Shown piece by piece: positions 37,076 through 48,672 of a DNA stretch of 64,000 bases. The notes below the pieces were generated by a model. That model had not been told where the DNA came from. It saw only the letters and a program-made list of their open reading frames with translations, and searched no databases. The stretch covers positions 2,728,001 through 2,792,000 of the forward strand of contig NGZR01000005.1 in NCBI GenBank assembly GCA_002197995.1. The letters run 5' to 3'. This stretch comes from Gaeumannomyces sp. JS-464 (taxonomy: Eukaryota > Ascomycota > Sordariomycetes > Magnaporthales > Magnaporthaceae). The stretch's first letter is position 1. Each line of letters opens with the position of its first letter. The position numbers were made by a program, and so were the translations under genes.

Positions 37076-38443
37076 CTGGCACTACTTTGATTGCCTTGCT
37101 GTTTCAATTGCTTCTCTTGTTCTTGTATGCGTAGTGCATACACTGTTCTATCACCAAAAGTAATAGATTAGAAGCCAAAATACCGGCACTACGCGTCGTC
37201 ATTTTGCATCGCTATTCCGTTCCGTACCGGCTTCTTTACTCTTGGCTAAGGGCGACAGTCGTCATCCGGTTTCTCGTGACTGCCGAGGCTCCTGTCCGGC
37301 GCTATGCCGAGGGATGTAGATTTCCCAGCGGCAGGCACATTTCTGGAACGATGTGTGGGTGGAAAATCAGGGGCGGGTCCAGAATGAAATTAACTCGGAG
37401 TCCGACCCTCGATCCACGGAAGCCCACATTTGCACTCGCATCACGTTTGGCTAGACTGGCCGTCTTCCAAGGCGACGGACGAAAGGAGGCGCCCTGGGCC
37501 ATACATTAGTTTCTCTAACTGGCTGCAACTCGGGTGAAGGGGTGAGGGCAAACCTTATGAAATGGAGGAAGAAAAAGACGCAGGAAACGTCATAAACCGG
37601 GGACGGGATGTGATGTGATGCACAATCCAGCCATGCACATGCGACGACGGGGCATCAACGCTGGACGTCGCCGGAAACCGGCGTCAAGACCCACCAAGAA
37701 TTATCAGATCTTCCCAAAAGCGTTTAAGTAAAGTTATCAGATCCGGTCGATGCGAGGGAGAGCCACCCCGCCAGGTACCCTTTTCTGCCCCTGATTGGCC
37801 CCCGCTGCCCATGAGAAAGAACAAAACTGGAAACTGGTTCACTCCTCGACCACTCCCTCCTGGACAGCAGAACCATGCGGACCCTCCTTCCACCACCTTC
37901 CCAACCTGTAATAAGCGTCATGCGTCCTAGCACCACCACCGTCGGTGCTCCGCTGCGGCCCATGTTGCATTCACGAAATCGAGGCGACCCTCCTCGTGCT
38001 CGGCCTAGTTGAGACCTGCCATCCATGTTTTGCCGGTGAAAATTTTCTCACGCATGCAACCTGCCCCATTCACGTCTCGGATCTTGAGCGACTCGCGGGC
38101 CTGGCGTCTTCCCAGCCTGTCCCTGATGCTCCACCTGGTGGCTGTTCGGCGATCGAACGATGCTGCCGTAAGGGGCATCTCCGTGACATATGCATCTATC
38201 CGTTCGACTTGGAGGTACCTTACCATGGATCTAATGCCTGGACCTGCTCACTAAAGCGGTGGCCTGCAAGGCAGGGTGCCACCTCTGTCGGGTGCTCAAA
38301 ACCACCGTATTCGTTTTGCTCTGCAAAGCGTGCGGCAGCCATGTGCTCACCCCTTTACAGCTTCTCATCAGCGGCCCTTCCCTGTTTGTAGAGCCATCTC
38401 CATCTCCTGTCCCATCATCCGCCGTCTCAATTCTTCTCTAATC
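37076..38443. other. Intergenic promoter region of the SidF-like gene
   Basis: 1.4 kb without a supported gene, carrying two ATCWGATAA sites at 37701-37742. CT-rich leader just before the ATG at 38444. Confidence 0.65.
37701..37742. promoter_or_regulatory. Two SreA/SRE-type GATA sites upstream of sidF-like gene
   Basis: TTATCAGAT at 37701-37709 and at 37734-37742, both exact matches to ATCWGATAA read on the minus strand, 33 bp apart, about 700 bp upstream of the ATG at 38444. Confidence 0.75.
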
Positions 38444-39902
38444 ATGTCAGCAACCTCTTTCTCACAGCTCTCGCCGAGCGAGATCATCGTCAAACTCCCA
38501 TACCCATACCATACCCCCTACGTCGTGGTCAAGTCAGACCGCACGCATGGCGCCCGGCCGCTCTACAGGCTACAGGCCGCAGACAGCGCACCGAAGGGCC
38601 TTGCCGCCGACCGCATCTCCCACCCGCCCTTGCACAGCGATTCGCTCTTCTTCACGGATCTGGAGGATCTCAAATCGTCGGAGCGCCCGCACGAGTCCAA
38701 CAACACCCCCTGGGGCCGTGCAAGGCGCTGCCCTGCAGTCGTAGCCATCTGGGACTCGAAGAAGTCTCCCTTACCCACTCCCGCACAGCTCTGGCTGCTT
38801 GCTTATCTTGTTCACACCATCCGTCCGGCCGAGGAAGCCTTCCGGCTGACTCTCGATGGCGGCAGCGGCGGCGAGGCCGGCGCGGCAGCACTCGCGTCGC
38901 GTCTGCGAGACCTCATGCTCGCCATTGACCACCCGAAACGCAAAGACCAGAGCTCGCCGCCATCATCGACATCAGAGCCCACAACCGAGGGAGTCGCCGC
39001 GCCAGGACTACTCGTCCTTCGATCTGCCTTCTGGCAGGGCGCCGCGTCGCCCTTCGGCCCGCGGCCCGTCTGGGCGCCCGACGAGGCTGGCGTCTCGGCC
39101 TACCCGGCGGCGGCGCTCGAATACCAGCTGACGGACGAGCCGGGCACGGCGCTGTGCTGGCACCCGCGGCGGCCGGCCAAGCCGCGCCCGGGCAGCGTCG
39201 TCTACAGCCGGTACGTGCCGCACCTGCGCGAGACCTTCAGCATGGTGGCTCTCGACTACCGCGACGAGACGCACCTGGGTCTGTTCCACGCCTGGCAGAA
39301 CGACCCCCGCGTCAGCCAGGGGTGGAACGAGACGGGCACGCTCGAGCAGCACCGCGAGTACCTCAGGCGGGCGCACGAGGACCCGCACCAGGTCACGGTC
39401 CTGGCTGCGTTTGAGGGCGTGTTTTTCGCCTACTTTGAGATCTACTGGGGCAAGGTAAGTGTCTCCTCTGTCTACCTTTTATTCTCAACTCTTTGCTCTA
39501 GCTGTCAAATTATTAACCAGCCATATTCCTCTTCCACAGGAGGACCGTTTGGGCGCCTACTACTCCGCCGGCGACTTCGACCGCGGCCGGCACTCGCTCG
39601 TGGGCGACGTGCGCTTCCGCGGCCCACACCGCGTCTCTGCCTGGTGGTCGAGCCTGATGCACTACATGTTCCTGGACGAGCCCCGGACCATGAACTTGGT
39701 GGGCGAGCCAAAGTACACAAACAGCACTGTGCTGGGCTACGACTTTGTCCACGGCTTTGGCGTCGACAAGTTTGTTGATCTGCCCCACAAGCGTAGCGGT
39801 CTGATGCGCTGCTCGCGCGAGCGCTTCTTCCAGCTGTGCCCCCTCGCCGAGAATGACAAAGTGGTAGGCGGCACTGGAGTCGGGCTTGTGCCCAAGTTGT
39901 GA
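38444..39902 (+). CDS. sidF: Hydroxyornithine transacylase, SidF-like (siderophore biosynthesis)
   Basis: GNAT-type acyltransferase (IucB/MbtK-like domain) that in Aspergillus transfers anhydromevalonyl from CoA to N5-hydroxyornithine for fusarinine-type siderophores. Intact, two exons, 457 aa: exon 1 38444-39454, intron 39455-39539 (GTAAGT...CCACAG), exon 2 39540-39902. Family signatures: [25 protein letters not shown] joined to [48 protein letters not shown] and [12 protein letters not shown]. The N-terminal half is less conserved and carries a Ser/Thr-rich loop. The protein ends VPKL; PKL is a plausible PTS1, consistent with the known peroxisomal location of SidF. Two iron-GATA sites lie upstream. 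No NRPS for final assembly is in this window. Confidence 0.9.
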
Positions 39903-40799
39903 TTTGGACATTTTCTCATGTTGCTTGGACAAGGCCTTGACCACCAGATAGCTTTCTCTTCTTCTAGCGCAGAATCACAGCACGCAGCGCTTTCTCTCAA
40001 TTATCGGCCATTTTGGCGTCCAGTGTGCATTTGCGTGCGTTTTTCCGACTCTCGGAGCCGCTCTCTGTTGCCGGATAACACTGGCTCGTCCAAGTCCACT
40101 GTGGCTCCACAAAGCCCGCTATCAGATGGCGCTAGGCTGGCGCGATGCTACCTAACGGATCTGATAATTCCCCTTGGCAGTCTTCCTCCACTCACGGTCT
40201 CCCGCCAGTCACCCAGCCCACCCAAGCCCCTCCTGAGCCCCTCTTGCCAGGCGAGTCTCCTCTGTTTTCTCTGTGGAGAGATGCCCACACATTCGAGACT
40301 CTATTTTACGCACTTTCCTTCCACTGTGACGCGTTCCCCTGAAATGTCCCTTCCTGGGCGGCGATATCGGCGAGGATTTGTGAAAGGGGCTGGCAACCGG
40401 GCAGGCTACTGTAGGCTAGTCCTGCTCTGGGCACCAAGAAACCCAAGCCCGTCTGTGGATCCCCGATCCGATGCGAATCCACTGGAACCATCAACATGAT
40501 GGACTTGCTCACGCTTTGCACATTCTTCCAAACTGTGCGCCATTATTCATATACCGGGTTTTCAAACCGCCCTTGTCCATGGCACGAGGGCATGATGCAT
40601 CTCTGGGGCCCCCTCCATCCCCTCGCATCATCTCAGACTACGCCCGGCCTCCGACCCGAACGTGGCTGCCGCCATCCCCAAACCCACGTCGTATTCCTCC
40701 CTAGCCCCCATACCAACAGGAGAGTCGGCATCATCACAAAAAAGGATACCTCCTCGGCCTCGCTAGTATATCTCACAGGATACGTTGGCCGTATTCGCT
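39903..40799. other. Intergenic region between SidF-like and flavoprotein genes
   Basis: About 0.9 kb, no gene seen. Contains one exact ATCWGATAA (40159-40167) and one near match (40119-40127). Confidence 0.65.
40159..40167 (+). promoter_or_regulatory. SreA/SRE-type GATA site upstream of the AIF2-like flavoprotein
   Basis: Exact ATCTGATAA, 633 bp upstream of the ATG at 40800 and 257 bp after the SidF-like stop. CTATCAGAT at 40119-40127 is a one-mismatch copy in the opposite orientation. Confidence 0.65.
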
Positions 40800-42299
40800 A
40801 TGGCCGCACACTCGAGACGACCCGAGGGCCCTTTCAAGGTGCTTGTTATCGGCGGCTGCTATGCTGGCATATCGGCATGCCTCAACCTGCTCGACTTGTG
40901 CTCCGGGCGTGACCCACGATGTGGCAAGCGTGTAGACGACTCGCCTGCTTCGCTTGCCCCGATTGAGGTTGATGTTACCATCGTCGATGAAAGGGACGGC
41001 TACTGTTAGTCGCTCCCGAAGACCTCATCGGAAGAGCAGGAAGGGGACTTGAAGCCCTCCGGTTACTGACAAAGATCGAAATAACACCATCCCACATAGT
41101 CCACCTCATCGGCTCACCACTAGCGCTGGCCTCCAACGAGTATGCCGAGAAGGCGTGGGTCAAGTTCGAGGACGTCGCCGCGCTGCAGCGGCCCAACGTC
41201 CGCATCATCCACGGCAGCGCCACGCGCGTGGACGCCGAGTCCAAGACAGCCACCGTCACGCCGACGGGGACCACGGACTCCCGGGAGCTCGCGTACGACT
41301 TCCTCGTCGCGGCCAGCGGCCTGCGCAGGGTGTGGCCCGTGGTGCCACAGTCGCTGCGGCGCAAGCAGTACCTGTTCGAGGCGGGCGACCACGTCGACGC
41401 CGTGTCGCGCGCGGCCCACGGCGTGCTCGTCGTCGGCGGCGGCGCCGTCGGCATCGAGATGGCCGCCGAGCTGAAGCTAGCGCAGCCGCAGACCCGCGTC
41501 ACGCTCGCGCACTCGCGCGACCGGCTGCTCTCGTCCGAGGGCCTGCCGGACGAGGCCAAGGACGCCGCCCTCGACCTGCTGCGCGAGGCCGGCGTGGAGG
41601 TGCTCATGGGGCACAGGCTGCTGGAGCGGGCCGACGTCAAGGCGCCGGACGGGACGAGGGCGGTGGAGGCCAGGTTCGCAAACGGGCACAAACTGCTGGC
41701 CGATGTGGCCGTCATGGCCATCTCCAAAAGCGTGCCGTCGACTACGTTTCTGCCCGCCGTGGCGCTTGACGACGAGGGCTACGTCAAGATCCAGCCCAAG
41801 TAAGCAAACTCCCAACACCAAAATCCAGCCGACACGAAAGTCAAAAGGGAACGCGGCTGACGTGATGGCTTCTTCTCAAAACCTTGTAGTATGACGTTCC
41901 CCGCAGAAACGCCAAATGCCACCAGCCACTTCGCAGCCGGGGATCTGTGTGCCTGGTCCGGCATCAAGCGCTGTGGCGGGGCCATGCACATGGGCTTCTG
42001 CGCCGCCACAAACATGCACCAGATCATGCTCCAACAGTTGACGGGCCACGTCCCCAAGTTCATCGAGCTGGCCGAGTTCCCGCCCATGATCGGCCTCGCT
42101 GTTGGCAAGAAGGCCATGAGCTACGGGCCAGAGGCTGGGACTGACACTGGGGAGGACGTTATGGACATGTTTTTTGGTGATGATCTCGGATTTAGTAGTA
42201 AGTTTCTTTGATACTCTGGACCGTTTGATCCGTGTGCTGACTGGCTTTCTTACAGTCTGCTGGAATTATTTGAGGCTGGGTGGCGACAAACTGGCGTGA
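40800..42299 (+). CDS. AIF2/AMID-like FAD-dependent oxidoreductase
   Basis: Intact four-exon flavoprotein of about 418 aa: exons 40800-41004, 41100-41799, 41890-42197 and 42256-42299, all with good GT-AG sites. N-terminal FAD-binding Rossmann motif VLVIGGCYAGISACL (Gly-Gly-x-Tyr-x-Gly as in AMID/AIF2), FHLIGSPLALAS, then a second dinucleotide site VLVVGGGAVGIEMAAEL and the C-terminal FAD contact HFAAGDLCAWSG. The family (fungal AIF-like, human AIFM2/FSP1) consists of NAD(P)H-dependent reductases acting on quinones or other acceptors; no transmembrane anchor is evident. Position next to sidF-like and sidI-like genes and a GATA site suggests an iron-linked role, which is inference. Confidence 0.88.
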
Positions 42300-42502
42300 T
42301 GTCCAGCGCACCACAATACTGCACTCCTGGGGAGTCATCATGGCTACCTTATCCACCGGGGCTGGTTCGAGGAAGTGTACGACATTCATCCGTATGTAGA
42401 TCATTGACTCCTGGGTATCTACCCCAGTAGCCGTGCCAGTCATACCTAGTTGAGTGCTAGCCCCAATTGTTCAACCATCCTGAGCCATAGAATCTTCCTT
42501 CA

Positions 42503-42542
<40 letters not shown>

Positions 42543-42567
42543 TTGGAGCCTGCTCCGCTTCCCCCCC
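42300..42567. other. Intergenic, no gene seen
   Basis: Short 3' region of the flavoprotein gene up to the rDNA-derived block. Confidence 0.6.
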
Positions 42568-42630
42568 TGGGGTGTGGCAGAGGACTCGTGCGTGCCGCCG
42601 CGGTTATGGTCTTCGCCCTCGGCCACACCC
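42568..42630 (+). repeat. ITS2-like repeat copy A
   Basis: About 63 bp starting TGGGGTGTGGCAGAGGACTC, nearly identical to copy B 180 bp downstream. Copy B joins directly to 28S-like sequence, so both are read as pieces of an ITS2 3' end. Confidence 0.6.
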
Positions 42631-42651
42631 TGGCGGCCAGATACTCTTGAA

Positions 42652-42714
42652 TTCTTAACCATAAACTATGCCGACTAGGGATCGGGTGGTGTTATTTTTT
42701 GACCCGCTCGGCAC
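42652..42714 (+). rRNA. 18S rRNA fragment (about 60 bp), non-functional
   Basis: CTTAACCATAAACTATGCCG and the following GACTAGGGATCGGG...TTTTTTGAC.CGCTCGGCAC match the highly conserved mid-18S region. It is cut off on both sides by ITS2-like or unrelated sequence, so it is a fragment. Confidence 0.85.
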
Positions 42715-42747
42715 TCGCCCCTCCGCCGCACCCCTGTGGTAGTTGGA

Positions 42748-42810
42748 TGGGGTGTGGCCGAGGACTCGTGCGTGCCGCCGCGCTTGTGGCCCTCGCCTTC
42801 GGCCGCACTC
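42748..42810 (+). repeat. ITS2-like repeat copy B
   Basis: TGGGGTGTGGCCGAGGACTC..., near-copy of 42568-42630, followed within about 15 bp by the 28S start. Confidence 0.6.
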
Positions 42811-42820
42811 TCCAGAGCGT

Positions 42821-42856
42821 TTTGAACCTCGGATCAGGTAGGAATACCCGCTGAAC

Positions 42857-42888
<32 letters not shown>

Positions 42889-42919
42889 CAGCAGGGATCG
42901 CCCGCGTAACGGCGAGCGT
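42821..42919 (+). rRNA. 28S rRNA 5' end fragment (about 95 bp), non-functional
   Basis: The stretch from ACCTCGGATCAGGTAGGAAT through ACTTAAGCATATCAATAAGC to the GTAACGGCGAG region is the universal 5' start of fungal 28S. Several changes from the usual sequence in the last 30 bases, then homology stops abruptly near 42920. Confidence 0.9.
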
Positions 42920-42920
42920 G

Positions 42921-43490
42921 CTGGAAATAGAGCTGCCACTGGTATCGGCAATCTGCTCTCGTATGGCTCTGATATGCCCCGCCCACCTCTCGGTCGCGCG
43001 CTTGTGCTCGTCGTCCTGGTTTTGATCGGACCGTCGACGCCCCAAAGTAGCGGAAATGACGTAGGGGGAGGTGGTGACCTCGTTTCGCGGGCTGGTCGTG
43101 CAAGAGTCGTTGAGGTAATCCCGGTCAGGGCCACCATCAAGTCCGTCCGCTGGAAGTATCGAGTTCTTCTTTTGCTGGTTAGCGTGCTGACCAGTCGCGA
43201 CAGTTTGACACATGCCAGACCCTCCAGGCGAGTCCCATCTTCCATCTTGGGATAGACCAACATACCTGGTAGATCCAGGTCAAGCTTTCTTCTCTGCAGT
43301 TTCTCGCCCTGGTACTAGTACTGGTCGTGACCTTGGGCACCACGGGCCTCGGACTACTGACCCTGCTTGTCTTCGCCCACCCGCCGGCGGAAGTCTCTTT
43401 TCTAGTAATCACCGTTCTTGTCGGAAGCGTCGACGTCACCGTCAGTGGGATCGTTCTTCAGCTTGTTAATTAGGTCATAAAGTTAAGGTG
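42921..43490 (-). pseudogene. Possible gene remnant abutting the 28S fragment
   Basis: Minus-strand segments look protein-like in several frames, for example HKRATERWAGHIRAIREQI (about 42960-43020) and LDLDLPGMLVYPKMEDGTRL, but are interrupted by stops and frame changes. No family recognised. It could be a truncated host gene or retroelement piece; ending at the rDNA junction suggests a rearrangement. Confidence 0.25.
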
Positions 43491-43973
43491 GATGGGGTTG
43501 CTCGCTGGTGTAGGTCGATGATGGTAGCTTCTTACCTTCTCTCGACGGGCGAGCGCCCTCGTCATAGACCGTACGCGCGAGTGCGCCCTGGCCTCACCAC
43601 CTCCACGTCAGAGATTGACGTTTAGCAGCTCCGGATCGTGGATGTTGTTGCTAAGGACGGATTTCCAACGGAAGTGGGCCAGTGGGAGGAAGTAGTGGTA
43701 GGTGAGAATCGGGAAAGCCACCGAGGCGGCTCGTTGAGAAAACTTTTCTCTTCGCTTGCCCGCACAGAACGATTATGTAACCTAAGAGTTACGGGGAAAC
43801 CGCGGCAATAGGCTCTCGTTCACTTCGTATTTGATAGCAAGAACTCATGAATGCACAAACATCTATGCCAAAGTTATGCTATTGCACCTCTCGACCATCT
43901 TACAAAACTGTCTCTGCCAAATCGGAACCGCCACTCAGCTGCCCACCTCCCAGCCCTGGGGTCTCTCCCCTCC
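43491..43973. other. Intergenic, no gene seen
   Basis: Between the remnant next to the rDNA block and the cupredoxin gene; nothing recognised. Confidence 0.5.
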
Positions 43974-44528
43974 TCAGGCTGATGGCGAACCCATTTCGCC
44001 GCCAAACACGCCACCCGGTGCCTGGCCAGACTTCCCTTTTGCTGCCGCCCGGAAAGCCTCGAGCGACATGTCCCCTGTGGGGTTGATGGCCATCACCATG
44101 CCATCGCTGCAGTGCATGCCCACAGAGCAATACACCATCATGGGATCCTTCGAGTTGACCTTCACCTTGAAGACCTCGGCCTGGCTGCCGTATTTTTGGT
44201 GTCAGCAACGCTGTCTCGCTGAGGGCCTCATGTGACATCGCACTATTCGCTCAAACTGGTAGGTACTGACCGAGTTGGGCTTGCCCTTGAAGACGCCAGA
44301 GGAGAAAGCACCATCCTTCTTTCGTCCCGGCTGGCAAGGACGGTCAAAGTCGCCAGTCACGGCGTCGTGAGTACCTCCCACGAACCTGAACTCGAGCACG
44401 TCCCCCTTGTCTGCCTTGATAACGTCGGGTGTGTACGCCCTCCCGCCCTTGCCCACCTCGATCTTGTGCACCGCAGCACGAGCCGCCGCGACTGCGATTG
44501 CCGCAACAAGTCCCGTATGCATCTGCAT
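43974..44528 (-). CDS. Secreted cupredoxin (plastocyanin-like blue copper protein)
   Basis: About 154 aa, two exons: 44271-44528 and 43974-44180, intron 44181-44270 (GTCAGT...CCAG). The ATG at 44528 gives a signal peptide (MQMHTGLVAAIAVAAARA). Mature part has the cupredoxin start HKIEVGKGG..YTPDVIKADKGD, a first ligand loop GGTHDAV and the terminal loop VYCSVGMHCSDGMVMAI, supplying Cys, His and Met ligands of a type 1 copper site. Fungal relatives are extracellular, often GPI-anchored serine-rich proteins; here the tail is short and no anchor signal is seen. Confidence 0.85.
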
Positions 44529-47500
44529 ACTAATCGCGCGCCTGGTCACGTTTGAGGGGAGAAGCGCGCCCGGATTTACCCTGGCGGTAATCTAACGAGT
44601 GAGATGATTTTCTGGAACGAGTGGACTGGGAGGCAACCCAGGGGTTAAGGTGCTAAGGTTGAGCGAGTTTGAGTGATTTCTAGAGGCGGCTTAACGTTGC
44701 GCCCTTCTGCAGTTTATATAGGGGTTTCCATCACTCCCTTGGTCTGCCCCGGGTCGATGTTCGTTTCATTGTCGTCTTTACCGGGTAGCAACGACGTCAA
44801 CGGAAACCTTCGCCCCGCCCACCGGAATATACACTTCTATCCAAGCTTGGCTTACCACAAAATCGCCTTCAGTCCATGATTCATTGTGAGTGCTTTCAAG
44901 GATCCAAACGAAAGCAGAGCGCTTCCCTCGAGAATCAATACAAAATAAAGTTAGCTGATGATTAATCTGGAGACTATTGACTTTCGTATATCCTAGCCTC
45001 CTCACCCGTCTCGCCTTCCAACAGTCAGCAATCATGGGGCGGGCAACGGTCTGTACCCAAGCGCCTCTGATCACGACGCGGTGCTCTCGATACCCAGGCG
45101 TCGGTGCTCACAGACCAAGGCCGTATTCGCAACGTGAATATGGCTGTAGATTCGGCGTCACCCCGGGAGGCTCTGCAAGACGGTTTAGGTGCCACGTACA
45201 GGCTACAGGTACCTGGGGCATTTATTATCATCGGGCGATAGCCATCGATAAAGTAGATAGAGTCTTCACGAGACCGCTTGGTGGCGATGGCTACAGGCCC
45301 TCCATAGTTTTCCAGCAACTCTTCCCCAATTGCATGTTTGAGCTTATCTCTTGACCGTAGCTAGGAATTATGTTTCATCTCTGCGGATAATTCCTGGTCT
45401 CGTTATGCCTTAGATCTCATCACCTTGTCATGGGCAAGCCGCCTCTGAAAAGTTGGACAACGCGCTGGAACTTAGTTAGCCGCCAGTTGAGAATAAAACG
45501 TAGCTTGAAAAATGGATGAAATAAGGACAAAGACGATGCGTAAAAGAATAAAGCTCTAGTCAGCAAGGAGAAAGAGGCCTGGTTGAGAGCTCGCTTTCAT
45601 TCTCTGCCGCTCCGCTCAGCCAGTCTCTATGCTGTGCATGGTATTCTTTCAGAACAAAATCAGTGAGGGGAAATTACGCGAATATGTAGTTGCCGACACC
45701 GCTGCATAAATCTCTAGCCAAACGCTCTGCCGGCCTGGGTCCTCGTATCTACTTGACGGCAATGATATTGATGGAAATTCATATGCTGATTTTGCCTCTT
45801 CATAGGGAGGGACTAGTCTGGTCAGCACAACTTGGCGGGATATTTTGAGTTGTTCAACTTGTCGCTAGACTTCGTCATGATGAGAACTGTTGCGATAGCC
45901 TGCTGAACTCAAGGAGAAGACTATTGACTGAATGGAACATAATGCAAGGCAAAAGGGCGTAAGAAGCTAATTAATGGGAATCCCCAGACCGACTGGAAGG
46001 CCGAGTAGACCGAAATTTTGTGTAATCCTCACACCGTTCGTCGGGAGTGGTGCAGAGGAACATGGAAAAGTGATCAGGGAATAGGCTGTACGCGTGTCGG
46101 GTACATGTAGCCATGCCCGCGTGGAACCTCTCGGCGCAGGTACCCATATGGCCCGGAGATAGGTGCCTAGATGGGCGGCAAAGCGATGCGGGCTCGCATA
46201 GATACAACCTATACGAGCTGCGGCAGCTTAATTGGTGTCTCCCGAGTGTGTCATGGTTCGCATTCCTCACGCGGGCACCCTTAGGGAACGACGGGGGAAC
46301 GCCAGTTTGTGCAATCAGTGTATGGAACCATCACCGAACCCAGAGTCCAAGCTTGCGTTTGCTTGTACGACGCTGGTTCGCACAGTAGACATTCGGAGCT
46401 GTCCCATGTTCCGGGGAGCGAGGACAAGACACGGGCGGTGAGGATTTTCACGTGGCAGCGACGAACAGAATGTACGGTGAGTCCTGGACGCGTTGATGTC
46501 GCGGGGTTAGTATCGGGTGACGCGCAACTTACTTTCTGCGCGTGTCAGAATGAAACAAGACAGTTCTAGGTGATTGGGACGACAGAAACACAGGTGTTCT
46601 GGCATGGGTTGGGCAGCCAGGGAATTGGTCCTGCTCGTACTCCTAGACCGCTGATTCGCCGCGTCGTTCCTGTCGTCGGGCACACGTCGTGGTAGGTTGC
46701 TACAGACTCAGATCCGACCGCGCGGTTGATCGCCTTTCGGCCTGACACCGCCAGATCTGCCTGTGAATAGGCATGGGTATTGCAAAGCCAGGAACGCTTG
46801 TGATTTCGGGGCTGAATGGTCGCAGATTGATGGGCGATATACATCGCACCGTACGTGCTGTCTCAGTGCAGGTGCTCCTGTCGGGCGGGACAGCCCGAAA
46901 GGCTGGAGCCTTTGGAGCGCCGACGTACCGGAAATCTGGGTGTCCGCACCGAGTCGAACAAGGCCTGGGGATCAAGCGAACGGCGCCGGCCGGATGGGCG
47001 TGGGGGAAAGCTGACGCAGATACGAATCGGAGGAAGTCCATTGGTGCTTTGCCGACGCATGCTAGTAAATACAGGAAGCGGAAGACGGAGATAACCACAT
47101 GGCATCAAGGATGAGCGGCTCTTGGGAAGATTCTATTGGGAGCCGCCTTGCATGTGAGCTAGAGCTAAAGGAGTTGAGGGTTGTCGAGCGCTGAGGATCA
47201 ATGTCGACACAGACGTCGATCGTGCCAAGGATGTCGCGCCTTTAGCGGAAGCCACAGGTTCGGTGGCGTCGGTTTTCTTATCTTGACGCGTGATCGAAGA
47301 TGGAGATGGGGCCACAAGTGATTTCTTTCCTTCTTTTTTTTCGCGGGGTGGGGAGGAGGGGCACGGCCTGGGCATGGGCACTCCATGCTTGTGATCCTGG
47401 ATCCGAGATACAGTACCCATGGTAACTGAAAAACAGAAACAAAAAAACAGACCTCGAGATCCTCCGATGGGAATGGGGTCTCGTGGTCGACGGTGCGGCT

Positions 47501-48672
47501 GTTCGCTCCGGCGGTGGCTGCCCAAACCCACAATGACCAGTGGGGACAGCGGCCGCACCGCTCACATCCTAAGCAGCGCACAGCTTTTGGCTGAGAAGCA
47601 TCCAAACTTGTTCTCAAGCCTAAGCGCAGCCCCTTCTTTCTGCGGGCGCGAGCACCCCACCCGCACCAGGGAACAGTATCCAGAGGCAGGATAGCGTTAT
47701 CAGTGGCAACGCCATGCCCCTACGACAGTGGTGGGCGCCCTGATTGGGTCGTCCGGGTTGGCGCGATGTCGCCGCCGGCGGGCGGCGAGAGCACCCAGCC
47801 GTCTAGCCAACTTTCTCCCCGGACAGCGACGGATCCGGCCTTCCTACGCAATCCAGCTTATGCAGCTGCTGGCTGGCCCGTCCCCATCACCCATCACGGG
47901 CCAAGATTCCTTGGCGGCAGTCCCCGCGGTTTTGAGGGTGGGAGCACAATGGCCTGGTTGCCGTTGTGACTCGCTCTCGATCTGAATGCTGCTGCTGCGA
48001 CCAGCTCGGATACTGAATTTTTTTTCCTGGGGGCCCGGCCGGCCGGCGTGTCAGCCCAGCCCAGCCCAGCCCCATCTTTCAAAATGGGGACCGCACACCT
48101 GAAGACCGATCTCATGCTCGACCGGGCAGCCCATGCAACCTTTGCATGGGCTGTGGTCCCCCATCTCCGAACCACACTGCTGCGGTATCTCGTGCGAACC
48201 GGGACCGTGTAGGTAAGCGTAAAAAGTACTGCCGTATTCGGAAACCCCGAGGGCACTTATCTTGGTATCCTCCCTCTCCACACAATCTTTTTGATCATTA
48301 CCATGCCAAATCGGATCAGATAGCCGGTCCCTCTCCAAGTTGCCCCGGGAGTTTTTTTCTCGTTTTTTTTTTCTGGTTGCTACAAAAAGGGTCTGCCCAC
48401 CCCGTTCCCACTTGGCGTCCGACAAGCCACCCCCCTCCCCCAACCCTCGGGGCGACGTTGAGTGTGCTTCGATGCTCGTCGCAGACTAGATCCCTATTGC
48501 CCGCAGTGTCTCTCCGGCCTGGTGAACATTGCGCGTTGCTGGCTGCTGCGAGTTTGGTTTGGCAATCTTGCTCCGCGCCCTCCCGGATTCGCCCCACGAT
48601 CGAGTCGCGTGCCCTCACGAATCACCTTCCCTGGGAGACGGAAAACCACTGAACACCGCGCCATCTGTCGCC
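44529..48672. other. 4.1-kb region without recognisable genes
   Basis: Contains many short ORFs on both strands (up to about 141 codons) with no domain or splicing support. About 45380-45960 is relatively AT-rich. A short AGCCC tandem (CAGCCCAGCCCAGCCC) lies near 48054. A CT-rich leader precedes the permease ATG. Confidence 0.55.

Noticed and set aside
44700..47100. Possible degraded gene or second transposon in the 4-kb gene-free stretch
   Set aside because: No terminal repeats, target duplication or protein motif could be identified.
47133..47558. 141-codon minus-strand ORF with Ser/Thr-rich end
   Set aside because: Could be a last exon, but no upstream exon or domain can be found; not supported.
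47685..47705. TTATCAGTG near 47698 considered as a GATA site
   Set aside because: The final GAT is missing, so it does not fit ATCWGATAA.
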